Shown: in pieces, positions 7,135 to 16,055 of the stretch | Position numbering within the stretch: the stretch's first letter is position 1 | Layout of the letters: each line of letters opens with the position of its first letter | NCBI GenBank assembly: GCA_002897915.1 | Contig: BDTS01000111.1 | Coordinates: forward strand, 1-33,802 | Direction of reading: 5' to 3' | Source of the DNA: a bacterium BMS3Bbin09 | GTDB taxonomy: Bacteria; Nitrospirota; Thermodesulfovibrionia; UBA6902 | Length of the DNA stretch: 33,802 nucleotides | Program-made: the position numbers and the translations under genes | Notes under the pieces: model-generated | Told to the model about the DNA's origin: nothing | Databases searched by the model: none | The model's input: the letters and a program-made list of their open reading frames with translations, nothing else

Positions 7135-9794
7135 TGAATTTTATGATACGGTGGATCAAGGGAATAGTTATTTATCGGCCGGGAAGGCTGCTTGGAGCAA
7201 TAGGCGGAGTCGCTCTTACGATTACGCTGCTGGCATCCCTTGGGACCTTTCTTTTTTCCAGTTCTGCAACCATGACAGAGCGTGCGATTTCCGATGTCCC
7301 GGTAGACTGGCAGGTATTGCTTTCTTCAAGCGCTGATGAAGGCATGGTAAAAGAAGCAATTGCCGGGACCACACCTTATACGGCGCTGGAAAAGGTTGGT
7401 TATGCGGATGCTGCCGGATTTACCGCTGCTACCGGTGGGACTGTTCAAACTACCGGTCCGGGGAAAGTGCTGGGTATCAGCTCAGAGTATCGCGTTCACT
7501 TCCCACGTGAGATACGTCAGCTCACCGGGGCATCACAGGGAATACTCGTTGCGCAGCAAACCGCAGCCAATCTTCATGTAAAAGAAGGAGATACTGTTAC
7601 CATAAAGAGAACAGGTCTGCCCCCTGTTCAGGTAACGGTTGGGGGTGTCGTTGATCTTCCCTATGCCGATTCAGTCTTTCAGTCGATTGGCATGCCGGCC
7701 GGTATGGCCCCAAAGGCGCCGCCTGATAATGTGCTCTTTATTCCCGAAGGCCAATGGCACCAAATATTTGATTCCCAGGCCCGGATACGGCCCGATACTG
7801 TACGTGAACAATTTCACGTAAGGATTGCGCATAATCTTCCTGCTGATCCCTCAAGTGCTTATACCTTTGTACATCAGCTTGCCAATAATCTGGAAGCGCG
7901 GATTTCAGGCAGCGGGATTGTGGGAAATAATCTCGCTGCCCGCCTTGATGCTGTGCGGGCTGATGCCCTGTATGCGCGGGTTCTTTTTCTCTTCCTCGGC
8001 CTTCCCGGCGCTATCCTTGCGGTTCTTCTTACTTTATCAATTGGAGCTTCAGGAAAAAAACACCTCTTGCAGGAGCAGGCGCTGTTGAGAACACGGGGCG
8101 CATCTGTTGCAACAGTATTGAAATTCGAGTCAATGGAAGCGCTGATTGTGGGTATCGGCGGTATAATTGTTGGAGGTGCGCTTACCTATGTCACTGGTAA
8201 ATTCCTGGCGCCTTTTTCTATATTGTTAAATACAGCAACCCTGTGGTGGATTGCAGGCGCTGCAGGGGCAGGATTACTCCTTGCCATTTTATCTGTGATG
8301 TATACTGCATGGAAACAGGCCCGTTATTTTACGGTTACGGCATCACGGTCCCTGGTGAGGAGTCCGGAAAAACCCTTCTGGCAGAAAATATACCTGGATT
8401 ATATTATTCTCGGGACAGCCTTTTTCGTTTACTGGAGGATAGCCAGTACAGGGTATCAGGTTGTACTTGCTCCGGAGGGCGTCCCTCAAGCATCCGTGCA
8501 TTATGTGGCCTTTATTGCGCCTTTCTGTCTCTGGCTTGGGGGTGTATTGTTTGCGATTCGCTTCTGGGAGAACGGGCTTGCCCATGGCCAACGTATTCTT
8601 TCAGGCTTTTTGGGTCCGATTGCAAAGAATCTGTCAAATGTGGTCGCTTCATCGCTCGGACGTCAAAGTATTCTTCTTACACGCGGGATTATTTTAGTCG
8701 CACTTGCGGTCTCTTTCGCTGTTTCCACTGCAATCTTCAACACTACCTATAATGCACAATCACGAATAGATGCAGAGCTGACCAATGGCGCGGATGTCAC
8801 GGTAAAAGGGACTACAACAGCGCCGCCGGGCAGTAAGCTGGCTGAAATAAAGGGCCTGCCGGGTGTTGCGGCTGTGCAGCCCATGATACACAGGTTTGCC
8901 TATGTAGGGAATGACTTGCAGGACATCTACGGGATTGACCCGAAACATATTGGTGAAGCTACAAACATGTCAAATGCCTATTTTGAAGGAGGAAATGCCG
9001 GGGTTACGCTCTCCTTACTGGCTAAACATCCGGACGGCGTTCTCGTTGCCGAGGAGACGAGGAGGGATTTTCAGCTCCATCAGGGTGATCAGTTGAACCT
9101 TCGCTTGCAGTTTGCGAGTGACCATAAATACCATTTGGTTCAGTTTAAATTCATAGGAGTGGTCCGGGAATTTCCTACTGCTCCGAAAGATTCTTTTCTT
9201 GTTGCCAATGCCGCTTACATCGCTCAACAAACAGGAATAAAAGACGAAGAGATTATCCTGATTCGTACAACCGGGAATCCGGCAGGTTTCGTTCCCCGTG
9301 TGCAAGAGGTGGTTTCATCACTGCCGGGGGCAAAGGTTACGGACATCGGCTCTGTACAAAAAACTATCAGTTCCAGTTTGACCTCTGTGAATCTTCACGG
9401 ACTCACCCGTCTGGAACTCATCTTCGCAGTGTTACTGGTAATGGGAGCAACAGGTTTGATCCTGGCCCTCGGTCTGAATGAGAGGCGGCGTAATTTTGCA
9501 ATCCTTGATGCCCTGGGGGCAAAGAGCAGTCAGCTTGGCGCATTTATCTGGAGTGAAGGTTTATTAATCCTTATCGGGGGAGGGGTAATCGGCACACTGC
9601 TGGGCTTTGGCGTTGCACAAATGCTGGTAAAGGTACTTAAAGGAGTATTTGATCCACCGCCTGAGCATCTTATCATACCGTGGAATTATTTAACGGTATT
9701 AGCTGTCGCTGCTGTTGCTTCTACAGTTATCGCTGTTTTTGGGATGAAGAGGATATCCCACCGCCCAGTAGTGGAAGAGTTGCGAAAACTTTAA
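7134..9794 (+). CDS. Large FtsX/MacB-type ABC permease
   Basis: This 886-residue inner-membrane protein has about ten membrane segments: one near the N terminus (about 17-40), a first group (about 278-300, 330-355, 370-393), a middle group (about 422-440, 455-478, 515-537) and a terminal FtsX triplet (about 760-782, 800-830, 852-872). Two large extracytoplasmic domains (about 40-275 and 540-755) separate them. This is the duplicated FtsX layout seen in COG0577 permeases that extract or move lipids, lipoproteins or peptides rather than import solutes. The ATG at 7134 overlaps the ATPase stop by one base and follows GGAGA. One permease with two FtsX units fits a heterodimeric ATPase pair. The substrate is unknown. 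Confidence 0.9.
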   Translation: MNFMIRWIKGIVIYRPGRLLGAIGGVALTITLLASLGTFLFSSSATMTERAISDVPVDWQVLLSSSADEGMVKEAIAGTTPYTALEKVGYADAAGFTAATGGTVQTTGPGKVLGISSEYRVHFPREIRQLTGASQGILVAQQTAANLHVKEGDTVTIKRTGLPPVQVTVGGVVDLPYADSVFQSIGMPAGMAPKAPPDNVLFIPEGQWHQIFDSQARIRPDTVREQFHVRIAHNLPADPSSAYTFVHQLANNLEARISGSGIVGNNLAARLDAVRADALYARVLFLFLGLPGAILAVLLTLSIGASGKKHLLQEQALLRTRGASVATVLKFESMEALIVGIGGIIVGGALTYVTGKFLAPFSILLNTATLWWIAGAAGAGLLLAILSVMYTAWKQARYFTVTASRSLVRSPEKPFWQKIYLDYIILGTAFFVYWRIASTGYQVVLAPEGVPQASVHYVAFIAPFCLWLGGVLFAIRFWENGLAHGQRILSGFLGPIAKNLSNVVASSLGRQSILLTRGIILVALAVSFAVSTAIFNTTYNAQSRIDAELTNGADVTVKGTTTAPPGSKLAEIKGLPGVAAVQPMIHRFAYVGNDLQDIYGIDPKHIGEATNMSNAYFEGGNAGVTLSLLAKHPDGVLVAEETRRDFQLHQGDQLNLRLQFASDHKYHLVQFKFIGVVREFPTAPKDSFLVANAAYIAQQTGIKDEEIILIRTTGNPAGFVPRVQEVVSSLPGAKVTDIGSVQKTISSSLTSVNLHGLTRLELIFAVLLVMGATGLILALGLNERRRNFAILDALGAKSSQLGAFIWSEGLLILIGGGVIGTLLGFGVAQMLVKVLKGVFDPPPEHLIIPWNYLTVLAVAAVASTVIAVFGMKRISHRPVVEELRKL

Positions 9795-9806
9795 GATAAA
9801 CAGCAC

Positions 9807-9820
9807 GAAAATTAATTTTC
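9807..9820. promoter_or_regulatory. 14-bp perfect palindrome upstream of second response regulator
   Basis: GAAAATTAATTTTC is self-complementary and lies 14 nt before the ATG at 9835, in the 40-nt gap after the permease gene. It could be an operator or simply an AT-rich palindrome. No Shine-Dalgarno sequence is visible for the downstream gene. Confidence 0.3.
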
Positions 9821-9834
9821 AAGTACCATAACTC

Positions 9835-10503
9835 ATGCGGATATTGATTGTTGAAGACGAAAAATCCCTTGCGGACATTATCAGGAAAGGCCTTGAAGAA
9901 GAAGGGTATGCCGTGGATGTCGCATACAACGGCGAAGAGGGACTCTATTTGGCGGAAAATGAACCGTCTGACATTATAATCCTGGATATAATGTTGCCGG
10001 GTGTTGACGGTATGACTATCCTGAAAAAGATTCGCAAGGCAGGGGTCAGGACTCCGGTCATTATGCTTACCGCAAAGGACACATTGATGGATAAAATATC
10101 GGGGCTGGACAGCGGAGCTGATGACTATCTGACAAAACCATTCCTTTTTGAAGAGCTCCTGGCACGCATACGTGCACTGTTAAGAAGGAATTCCGAAGTT
10201 AAAACGTCCATTGTGGAAATAGGAGACCTTGTCATTGACATGGCCGCTCACGAGGTAAGAAGGAGAGAAAAAAATATTTCACTTTCAGCCAAAGAATATG
10301 CCCTGGTTGAATATATGACTCTCAACAGAAATAAGGTGCTGAACAGGGCATCGCTGACAGAACATCTTTATAACCAGGACTTTGACCTTGACAGCAATAT
10401 TATTGATGTATTCATCAACCGCATCAGGAATAAAATAGACAGGGGATTTGATAAAAAGTTAATCCACACAGTTCGGGGAGCCGGATATATGATGAAGGAA
10501 TGA
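9835..10503 (+). CDS. OmpR/PhoB-family response regulator (second pair)
   Basis: The 222-residue regulator has receiver residues E7-D8, phospho-acceptor D51 in LDIMLPG, T79 and K101 in LTKPF, followed by a C-terminal winged helix ending HTVRGAGYMMKE. It is clearly homologous to the regulator at 1307-1984, with the same positions of all key residues, but diverged. It starts 40 nt after the permease gene and ends 1 nt before the kinase gene, so it may be co-transcribed with the transporter or from its own start. Its most obvious target is the transporter operon just upstream. No ribosome binding site precedes the ATG. Confidence 0.93.
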   Translation: MRILIVEDEKSLADIIRKGLEEEGYAVDVAYNGEEGLYLAENEPSDIIILDIMLPGVDGMTILKKIRKAGVRTPVIMLTAKDTLMDKISGLDSGADDYLTKPFLFEELLARIRALLRRNSEVKTSIVEIGDLVIDMAAHEVRRREKNISLSAKEYALVEYMTLNRNKVLNRASLTEHLYNQDFDLDSNIIDVFINRIRNKIDRGFDKKLIHTVRGAGYMMKE

Positions 10504-10504
10504 A

Positions 10505-11908
10505 ATGCTGTCTTCCATAAAATCAAGAATTATTATTTTTTACATGATTGTCCTCTTCGTGGCCCTGTCTGCACTCGGCCTGCTTCTTTATTTCAGCCTT
10601 AGCAGCATAGTCTACAATTCCATCGATTCAAGCCTCCTGTCGAGGGCAAAGGCCCTGGCAACACTTGTGAGCGAGGACAACAAAGAAACGGAATTTAATT
10701 TTTCTGAAGAGATAATGTGGGAGTATAGTTCACCGAAGGCCAGGATCTTTTTTCAAATCCGCCGCCCTGACGGGACGACGATAGAGAAATCAGCTTCCCT
10801 TGGAAATTCGGAGCTCTCATTCCTGACAGGAGAAAATCAGACAAGATATGAGACAGTGTTTTTGGACGGGGTGCCTTCAAGACTCATCAACTACCATGCC
10901 CTGGAGGATATTGATGGGAAGGATATTTTAACGGGCCGGGACCACCGCATCATTATCCAGTGCGCTGAGGACATACGTAACCGGATAAACGTCCTGAAAA
11001 CGTATAAAATTGTCCTTTTCCTTGCCATTCTTGCTGTTATGCTCATTTCCGCATCAGGCGGTTTTCTGATTGCGAGAAAGGCCCTTGCTCCGGTAAAGGA
11101 GATATCAAGGACCGTCAGTGCAATCTCCGAATCAAATCTCTCGCAAAGAATATCCGTGGAAGCTGTCCCGGAGGAGCTGAGGATGCTGGCATCTTCATTT
11201 AACCACACCTTTGACAGCCTTGAAAGGTCATTCAACCGCCAGAAACAATTTACAGCAGACGCCTCTCATGAACTCAGGACTCCATTGGCAGTCATCATGA
11301 GCCAAAGCGAGGTGATACTGAGAAAAAACAGGTCATCGCAGGAGTACAAAGATGCCCTTGCAGCCGTCATGGATGCCGCAAAGATAATGTCAGATATGGT
11401 ACGGAAACTGCTGCATCTTGCCCGGTTGACTACGGATAAGCTTGAATTGAATATAAGTCGGATCAATATCGATGAGATTATTCATGAGTCAGTGAGATTG
11501 TTAACGTCACTTGCAGACCAAAAGGGGGTAAGCATAACCGTGTCCATCCCCGGCAAATTTATAATCCCCGGTGACAGGGCAGCGTTGCTGGAACTGTTTG
11601 TCAATATCATAGACAATGCCATAAAATATAACGTCCCTTCAGGAAAGATAGACATCTCCGTTAAAAAAGAAAATGATTTTACAATTACCAGAATAAAAGA
11701 TACCGGAATTGGCATACCAGAAAAGGATTTAGGTAAGGTTTTTGACCGCTTTTATCGTGTTGATAATTCCCGTTCAAAGGAGATTCGCAGTTCAGGATTG
11801 GGTCTGAGCATCTGTGATGAGATTGTGAGACTGCACGGAGGCAGGATAGAGATTAAAAGCAGAGCAAGAACGGGAACCAGTGTGTCAGTTTATCTGATGG
11901 GTAATTGA
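10505..11908 (+). CDS. Sensor histidine kinase (second pair)
   Basis: This 467-residue inner-membrane kinase has TM1 at about 8-31, a periplasmic region to about 165, TM2 at about 167-190, HAMP (about 188-243), HisKA with H255 in ASHELRTP, and an HATPase_c domain with N box NIIDNAIKY, G1 DTGIGIP, F box and G2 SGLGLSI. All catalytic boxes are canonical, in contrast to the G1 box of the first kinase. AAGGAA at the end of the regulator gene serves as ribosome binding site. It resembles heavy-metal/CusS-type kinases, though the ligand is not readable. Directly after the stop lies a remnant of the other kinase's tail. Confidence 0.93.
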   Translation: MLSSIKSRIIIFYMIVLFVALSALGLLLYFSLSSIVYNSIDSSLLSRAKALATLVSEDNKETEFNFSEEIMWEYSSPKARIFFQIRRPDGTTIEKSASLGNSELSFLTGENQTRYETVFLDGVPSRLINYHALEDIDGKDILTGRDHRIIIQCAEDIRNRINVLKTYKIVLFLAILAVMLISASGGFLIARKALAPVKEISRTVSAISESNLSQRISVEAVPEELRMLASSFNHTFDSLERSFNRQKQFTADASHELRTPLAVIMSQSEVILRKNRSSQEYKDALAAVMDAAKIMSDMVRKLLHLARLTTDKLELNISRINIDEIIHESVRLLTSLADQKGVSITVSIPGKFIIPGDRAALLELFVNIIDNAIKYNVPSGKIDISVKKENDFTITRIKDTGIGIPEKDLGKVFDRFYRVDNSRSKEIRSSGLGLSICDEIVRLHGGRIEIKSRARTGTSVSVYLMGN

Positions 11909-11944
11909 GAGGCCAATGAATATAAACAGCAACACACCGGATAT

Positions 11945-12018
11945 TATTATGTTACACTGCTTATCCCCTCTGTCCTGCCTGAGATGAAATAAGAATGACT
12001 GCTGATATGTCATCTTCC
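11945..12018 (+). pseudogene. Remnant of a duplicated kinase C terminus plus downstream sequence
   Basis: In frame from 11948 the sequence reads YVTLLIPSVLPEMK and a TAA at 11990-11992, matching the last residues of the kinase at 1981-3402 (CVTLLVPFVLPEMK). DNA similarity continues past the stop (AAGAAT, then TCATCTTCC at about 12010-12018), corresponding to the first part of the PepSY promoter. No upstream kinase sequence remains beyond a few codons. It is therefore a breakpoint scar of a second copy of the kinase-PepSY unit. Confidence 0.75.
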
Positions 12019-12026
12019 GCAGGGTA

Positions 12027-12896
12027 TTAATTATTCAGATTGCGGTCCAGCGGTAAATAGGTGTAGGGCAATTGATAATAATTGAACACTTTTGCCGTCT
12101 TTTTATGTGAGAGGTCATTCAGTATTTTAGATATGTTCAGTCCGATACCAGCATATATATTGCGGCTTTCATTGTCATAAGTTCCTGTGGCATCGCCGTA
12201 TCCCCGGGAGAAATAACCCAAGTGAATCTCAAGATATTTAAGATACTTATTTTGAATAGAACTGAACCCGTCCAGCTTTGCTGCAATAAGAAATTTCATC
12301 CCGTCATAATCCGTTGTGAAGTCAAGCGAACCTTCTTTGAATAATCTTTTTGAAGGGAAATATTCAACTCTCACATCAATTTTTCTGGCAAAATCCGGGT
12401 GCTTAACATGAAGATATCCGATGTAACTACCTACGGCATTTGCGATCAGGTCATCATATGCAAAGCCGTATGTGCTGCTGTAGGCATCTCCGATCTCCAT
12501 CAATCCCTGTATAGTAAATGATGATAATGCCCCGAGTTTTGCGGCCTTATCGGGCTCATATCCCCATGAAGAATATATATTTGACAATGCATGAGACAAT
12601 AGATAGCTTGTATAGAGATGGCCGAGCTTATCAGCACCGCCGTTCGGGCTGTTTTTAGCGAATCCATGTTCTGATCTGCCATGCGGATTGCTCTGGCCAT
12701 AGTTCCAGAATGCTACCCCCCACAACATAATTCCGCCAACAATGCCTGCATTAAGATAGAGAACTTTCTTCTCTTTAGGCTGATTTTTCAGGTAATCGAA
12801 TGTAAAGGCATAAGTGTTACTGGTGAATACCAATGCTGATAAAACAATAATGATAAATATCTTGAATGATCTCATTGATCCCATAATGATTTTCAT
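12027..12896 (-). CDS. DUF2279 (YfiM-like) predicted envelope protein
   Basis: The 289-residue protein has an N-terminal signal segment (about 8-30, ending NTYAF). A conserved block at about 83-160 reads GGADKLGHLYTSYLLSHALS, later GFAYDDLIANAVGSYIGYL, which I associate with DUF2279 (YfiM). The C-terminal half (about 165-289) is rich in alternating aromatic residues and may form outer-membrane beta strands, as in several DUF2279 proteins. The start is the first ATG; downstream Met codons at residues 5 and 8 are possible and no strong ribosome binding site distinguishes them. It is convergent with the second kinase. Function is unknown. Confidence 0.75.
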   Translation of the reverse strand: MKIIMGSMRSFKIFIIIVLSALVFTSNTYAFTFDYLKNQPKEKKVLYLNAGIVGGIMLWGVAFWNYGQSNPHGRSEHGFAKNSPNGGADKLGHLYTSYLLSHALSNIYSSWGYEPDKAAKLGALSSFTIQGLMEIGDAYSSTYGFAYDDLIANAVGSYIGYLHVKHPDFARKIDVRVEYFPSKRLFKEGSLDFTTDYDGMKFLIAAKLDGFSSIQNKYLKYLEIHLGYFSRGYGDATGTYDNESRNIYAGIGLNISKILNDLSHKKTAKVFNYYQLPYTYLPLDRNLNN

Positions 12897-13056
12897 TTCA
12901 TATGTATTGATTTAGTGTCAGGCATTTCAATAAATTGTAGCATACTTTGTTGCCGAAGGTCTTCGATATCAGTAGACCCCTTGCAATAACCGGCGCTAAA
13001 ACCGAAGCAATAATAAAACAGGTTTAAAACCTCTGTTTCTGCTGAAAAAAGCTTGA

Positions 13057-13068
13057 CTGACCGGTCAG
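13057..13068. terminator. Palindrome near the corA stop, possible terminator
   Basis: CTGACCGGTCAG is self-complementary and overlaps the end of corA. On the minus strand it is followed after 6 nt by TTTTTT. The separation between stem and T-tract makes intrinsic termination uncertain. Apart from this, 12897-13064 contains nothing recognisable. Confidence 0.3.
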
Positions 13069-14147
13069 AACCAGTTCTTTCTTCTGAAATAAATTAACAG
13101 TCCAATGCCGACCACGGCCATCAGTCCCAGCGCGAAAGGATATCCCATGTACCAGTTCAGCTCGGGCATGTTAAAGGGGCTTTTTTCCGGGTTGAAGTTC
13201 ATTCCATAGATGCCCGCTATAAATGTCAGAGGGATGAAGATCGCGGCAAAGATGGTGAGCACCTTCATCACTTCATTCATTTTATTGCTGACGCTTGAAA
13301 GATAGACATCGAGCATTCCGGAGGTCATGTCCCTCTGTGTCTCGACCGTATCTATTACCTGAACTGTATGGTCGTAATGGTCCCTAATATATATCTTTGT
13401 TGCTTTTTTTATCAGGGCCGTCTCTTCTCTCTCCAGGCTGCTTATGACCTCACGCAGGGGCCAGACAGATTTCCTGAGCAGTAATGTCTCTCTTTTCAGG
13501 GCATGGATCTTATGTAGAGTATCAGGGACAGGATCCGTCATGACCTCATCCTCGATGATCTCTATTTCATCTCCCAAGCCTTCGATCACCTTGAAGTAAT
13601 TGTCTGTTACCGAGTCGATAATTGCATATGCCAGATAATCGGCCCCCATCTTGCGGACCTTGCCCTTGCTTTTCTATATCCTCTTTCTTAAAGGATCGAA
13701 CATGTCGCCTTCTTTTTCCTGAAATGTAAGCACATAGTTCTTCCCGAAGATTATGCTGAGCTGTTCAGAATCGATCTGTTTTGTTTCCAGATTGTATGAC
13801 TGCATTCTCAGAACGATATAAATGTGGTTCTCGAATATGTCCATCTTGGGCCGCTGGTGCGTGTTCAGTATGTCTTCGATTATTAGTGGATGAATGCCGA
13901 AATGGGTACCAATCTGCTCTATGACGGGTGCTTCGTGAAGACCGTCGATATTGATCCATGTGACAGAGGGCTTATCTTTATAGGGGAAACAGACATCAGG
14001 AGAATCCACTTCACTGAGTTCATAATGATCAGCATCGTAGTCGAGCAGAGTGATCCTGACCCTCTCGGCTATTTTCTCGCCTACATGCACAGCGGTTCCG
14101 GGTGGGAACCCGGCTTTTTCGGAAATCAGAGAAAAAGGATCAAGCAA
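13065..14147 (-). pseudogene. corA: CorA Mg2+/Co2+ channel gene interrupted by an in-frame amber codon
   Basis: The two halves are in the same frame and together form a complete CorA of 360 codons. The N-terminal cytoplasmic part (to VLTFQEKEGDMFDPLRKRI) is followed by TAG at 13674-13676, the 158th codon, and then KSKGKVRK MGADYLAYAIID continues without any shift. The C-terminal part has the long helix, two membrane segments, the YGMN selectivity motif (here YGMNF) and the typical basic end FRRKNWF. The start is a TTG at 14145-14147, chosen because AAGGAGG lies 8 nt upstream and because no better ATG exists. TAG ends other genes in this window, so genome-wide recoding is unlikely. This is a fresh nonsense mutation, a sequencing error or a suppressed codon. 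An MgtE Mg2+ transporter gene 5.3 kb away could compensate. Confidence 0.88.
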
Positions 14148-14215
14148 TTTTCTTTCCTCCTTAAACAAATAAATCATATAAGAATAATCTTCTAATTGCA
14201 ATGAAAATATAGATG

Positions 14216-14244
14216 TTGTGTATACAGAGTAATTTTGATAATAT
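14216..14244 (+). promoter_or_regulatory. Candidate promoter of the acetate kinase gene
   Basis: TTGTGT (14216-14221) and TAATAT (14239-14244) are 17 bp apart. The -10 ends 9 nt before the ATG at 14254, predicting a leader of only a few bases. The ATG lacks a Shine-Dalgarno sequence. Confidence 0.35.
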
Positions 14245-14253
14245 TCCCTAAGT

Positions 14254-15351
14254 ATGAAGATACTGATCATTAACTCCGGCAGTTCGTCAGTGCGTCTGGC
14301 CATTTTCAATAAGGGCGCAAAGGGACTGGTCCGCGAAGGCAGCGGACATTTTGAGACCGACAAAGAGGCCCCTGAAGATCAGCTGAGAAGATTTATAAAT
14401 GAGCATGGAGCCATGATAGACGCCGCGATCCATCGTGTAGTACATGGGGGGCCGGGCTTGACCGAACCGTGTCTCATTACTGAAAAGGTCGAAAACGAAA
14501 TAGAACGGCTTTCTGAACTCGCGCCCCTCCACAATCCCGTTGCCCTCCAATGGATAAGGGCGTGCCGTGTCGTTATAGGAAATGACATCCCCAATATCGC
14601 TGTCTTTGACACCGCTTTTTTTGCCAGTATGCCCGAGGTCTCAAGGATATACGCGCTTCCCAGAGAACTCAGCAGGGAACATAGCATCAATAGATACGGC
14701 TTTCACGGTATTGCGCACAGGGCAATGCTTCAGCGGTTCAAATATCTTCGTCCTGATATTGGCAATAACAGCAGGGTCATATCTATCCAGCTAGGCTCTG
14801 GATCTTCAATAACCGCAATTAAAGATGGCCTGCCGATAGATACCTCAATGGGATTTTCCCCGAATGAAGGCCTGGTAATGTCTACACGCTCTGGAGACAT
14901 AGACTCTGGTGTCATTACCTATCTTCAGAACAGGGCGGGACTCTCAGCTAATGAAATAGATAAAATGTTAAATACATCTTCCGGTTTGCTTGGCGTGTCC
15001 GGCCTTAGCAGTGATATGAAAACCTTGCTTGGATCGGAAGAACCGGATGCCCGTCTTGCAGTTGAGCTCTATTGTTACAGGGTAAAAAAATATATCGGCG
15101 CCTACATCGCCGCGCTTGGTGGAGTTGACGCGATACTCTTTGGCGGAGGGGTAGGTGAGAATGCCCCGCGGATCAGAAAAAAGATAATTGACAATATGGA
15201 GTGGTGCGGCCTCCTGCTTGATGATCGCGCAAATGAAGAAGCGGTTGGTAAAGAGGGGCGTATCAGTTCAGCCAATAGTAAAATCGATGTTATAGTGGTT
15301 CCCGTTGATGAGGCCGCCGTTATGGCAGAGGAAGCCGTAGGTCTTTTGTAG
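14254..15351 (+). CDS. ackA: Acetate kinase family protein
   Basis: Acetate kinase interconverts acetyl phosphate plus ADP with acetate plus ATP in the cytoplasm. The sequence has the family landmarks: INSGSSS near the N terminus with N7, HRVVHGG, FDTAFF, YGFHG, STRSGDIDSG, GGGVGEN and a C-terminal DEAAVMAEEA. At 365 residues it is shorter than the usual 390-410. The conserved HLGNG phosphate-binding loop reads QLGSG, so a His and an Asn normally involved in the active site are replaced by Gln and Ser. This makes it a divergent member. The nearby phosphoketolase gene supplies a clear acetyl-phosphate source, which supports the acetate kinase role. It is divergent from corA. The start at 14254 is the only sensible ATG. 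Confidence 0.88.
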   Translation: MKILIINSGSSSVRLAIFNKGAKGLVREGSGHFETDKEAPEDQLRRFINEHGAMIDAAIHRVVHGGPGLTEPCLITEKVENEIERLSELAPLHNPVALQWIRACRVVIGNDIPNIAVFDTAFFASMPEVSRIYALPRELSREHSINRYGFHGIAHRAMLQRFKYLRPDIGNNSRVISIQLGSGSSITAIKDGLPIDTSMGFSPNEGLVMSTRSGDIDSGVITYLQNRAGLSANEIDKMLNTSSGLLGVSGLSSDMKTLLGSEEPDARLAVELYCYRVKKYIGAYIAALGGVDAILFGGGVGENAPRIRKKIIDNMEWCGLLLDDRANEEAVGKEGRISSANSKIDVIVVPVDEAAVMAEEAVGLL

Positions 15352-15360
15352 GGGCAGGGC

Positions 15361-15999
15361 TTGCCTCTGGCCTCTCGCCTAGATGTTTATCTTTTTACCT
15401 GTAACATCTTACAGGTTATATATTTACACGGAGTTGTCCCTGGTAAATATTTGGCTGTATGGCCTGTGTATATAGTTTATGATGATCCACGCAGTTTAAC
15501 ATTTAGAGTATTAGCAGATGATGCCACAACTGTCAGCACCGAAGAGCAATTAGAAGACTCTTTTAATGATGATGCAATGACACGGAGAGCATATATCACA
15601 TCATCGGTTAAGGTAAGACTGCATCAAAGGGGATTTAGAGAAAAAGTCCTGAATGCTTACAAAACTCAGTGTTCATTGTGCAGATTGAAGCATGCGGAGC
15701 TATTGGATGCTGCCCATATCATCCCTGATAATGAACCTGATAGTACGCCAACTGTTGATAATGGAATTGCTTTGTGTAAATTACATCACGCAGCATTTGA
15801 TAGTTTTATATTAGGAATAACACCTGACTATGAAATTAAAATCAGAGAAGATATCTTAAATGAGAAAGATGGTCCCATGCTTCAATATGGATTAAAAGAA
15901 ATGCATTCAAAGAATATAATATTGCCGTCTTCGAAAAGCTTGTGGCCGAATCAGAATTTTCTTGATAGAAGATATCAGAAGTTTGTTGCTGCAAGATGA
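15361..15999 (+). pseudogene. N-terminally truncated HNH endonuclease
   Basis: Similarity begins around 15406 with YLHGVVPGKYLAVWPVYIVYDD, in the middle of a family of predicted HNH restriction-type nucleases that usually have about 100 more N-terminal residues. The HNH domain itself is complete: CSLC, then LDAAHIIPDNE, NGIALCKLHHAAFD, followed by the conserved end (LDRRYQKF). Upstream codons in the same frame run into the acetate kinase stop and a GGGGCAGGG-type intergenic repeat, with only a TTG at 15361 and no ribosome binding site. The base composition is visibly more AT-rich than in neighbouring genes. It is probably the leftover of a horizontally acquired nuclease gene, although a short expressed form cannot be excluded. 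Confidence 0.7.
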
Positions 16000-16055
16000 G
16001 AGGGTCCGGTGTCACCCATTTAAAGGATTGTTGTCAAGCCCCAAAGCACCCCATT

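Noticed and set aside
13649-13676. Frameshift in corA
   Set aside because: Reading through base by base shows both halves in one frame; only the TAG at 13674-13676 separates them.
13674-13676. Genome-wide amber recoding
   Set aside because: Other intact genes here, such as the acetate kinase, mqnA and the PepSY gene, end at TAG in normal positions.
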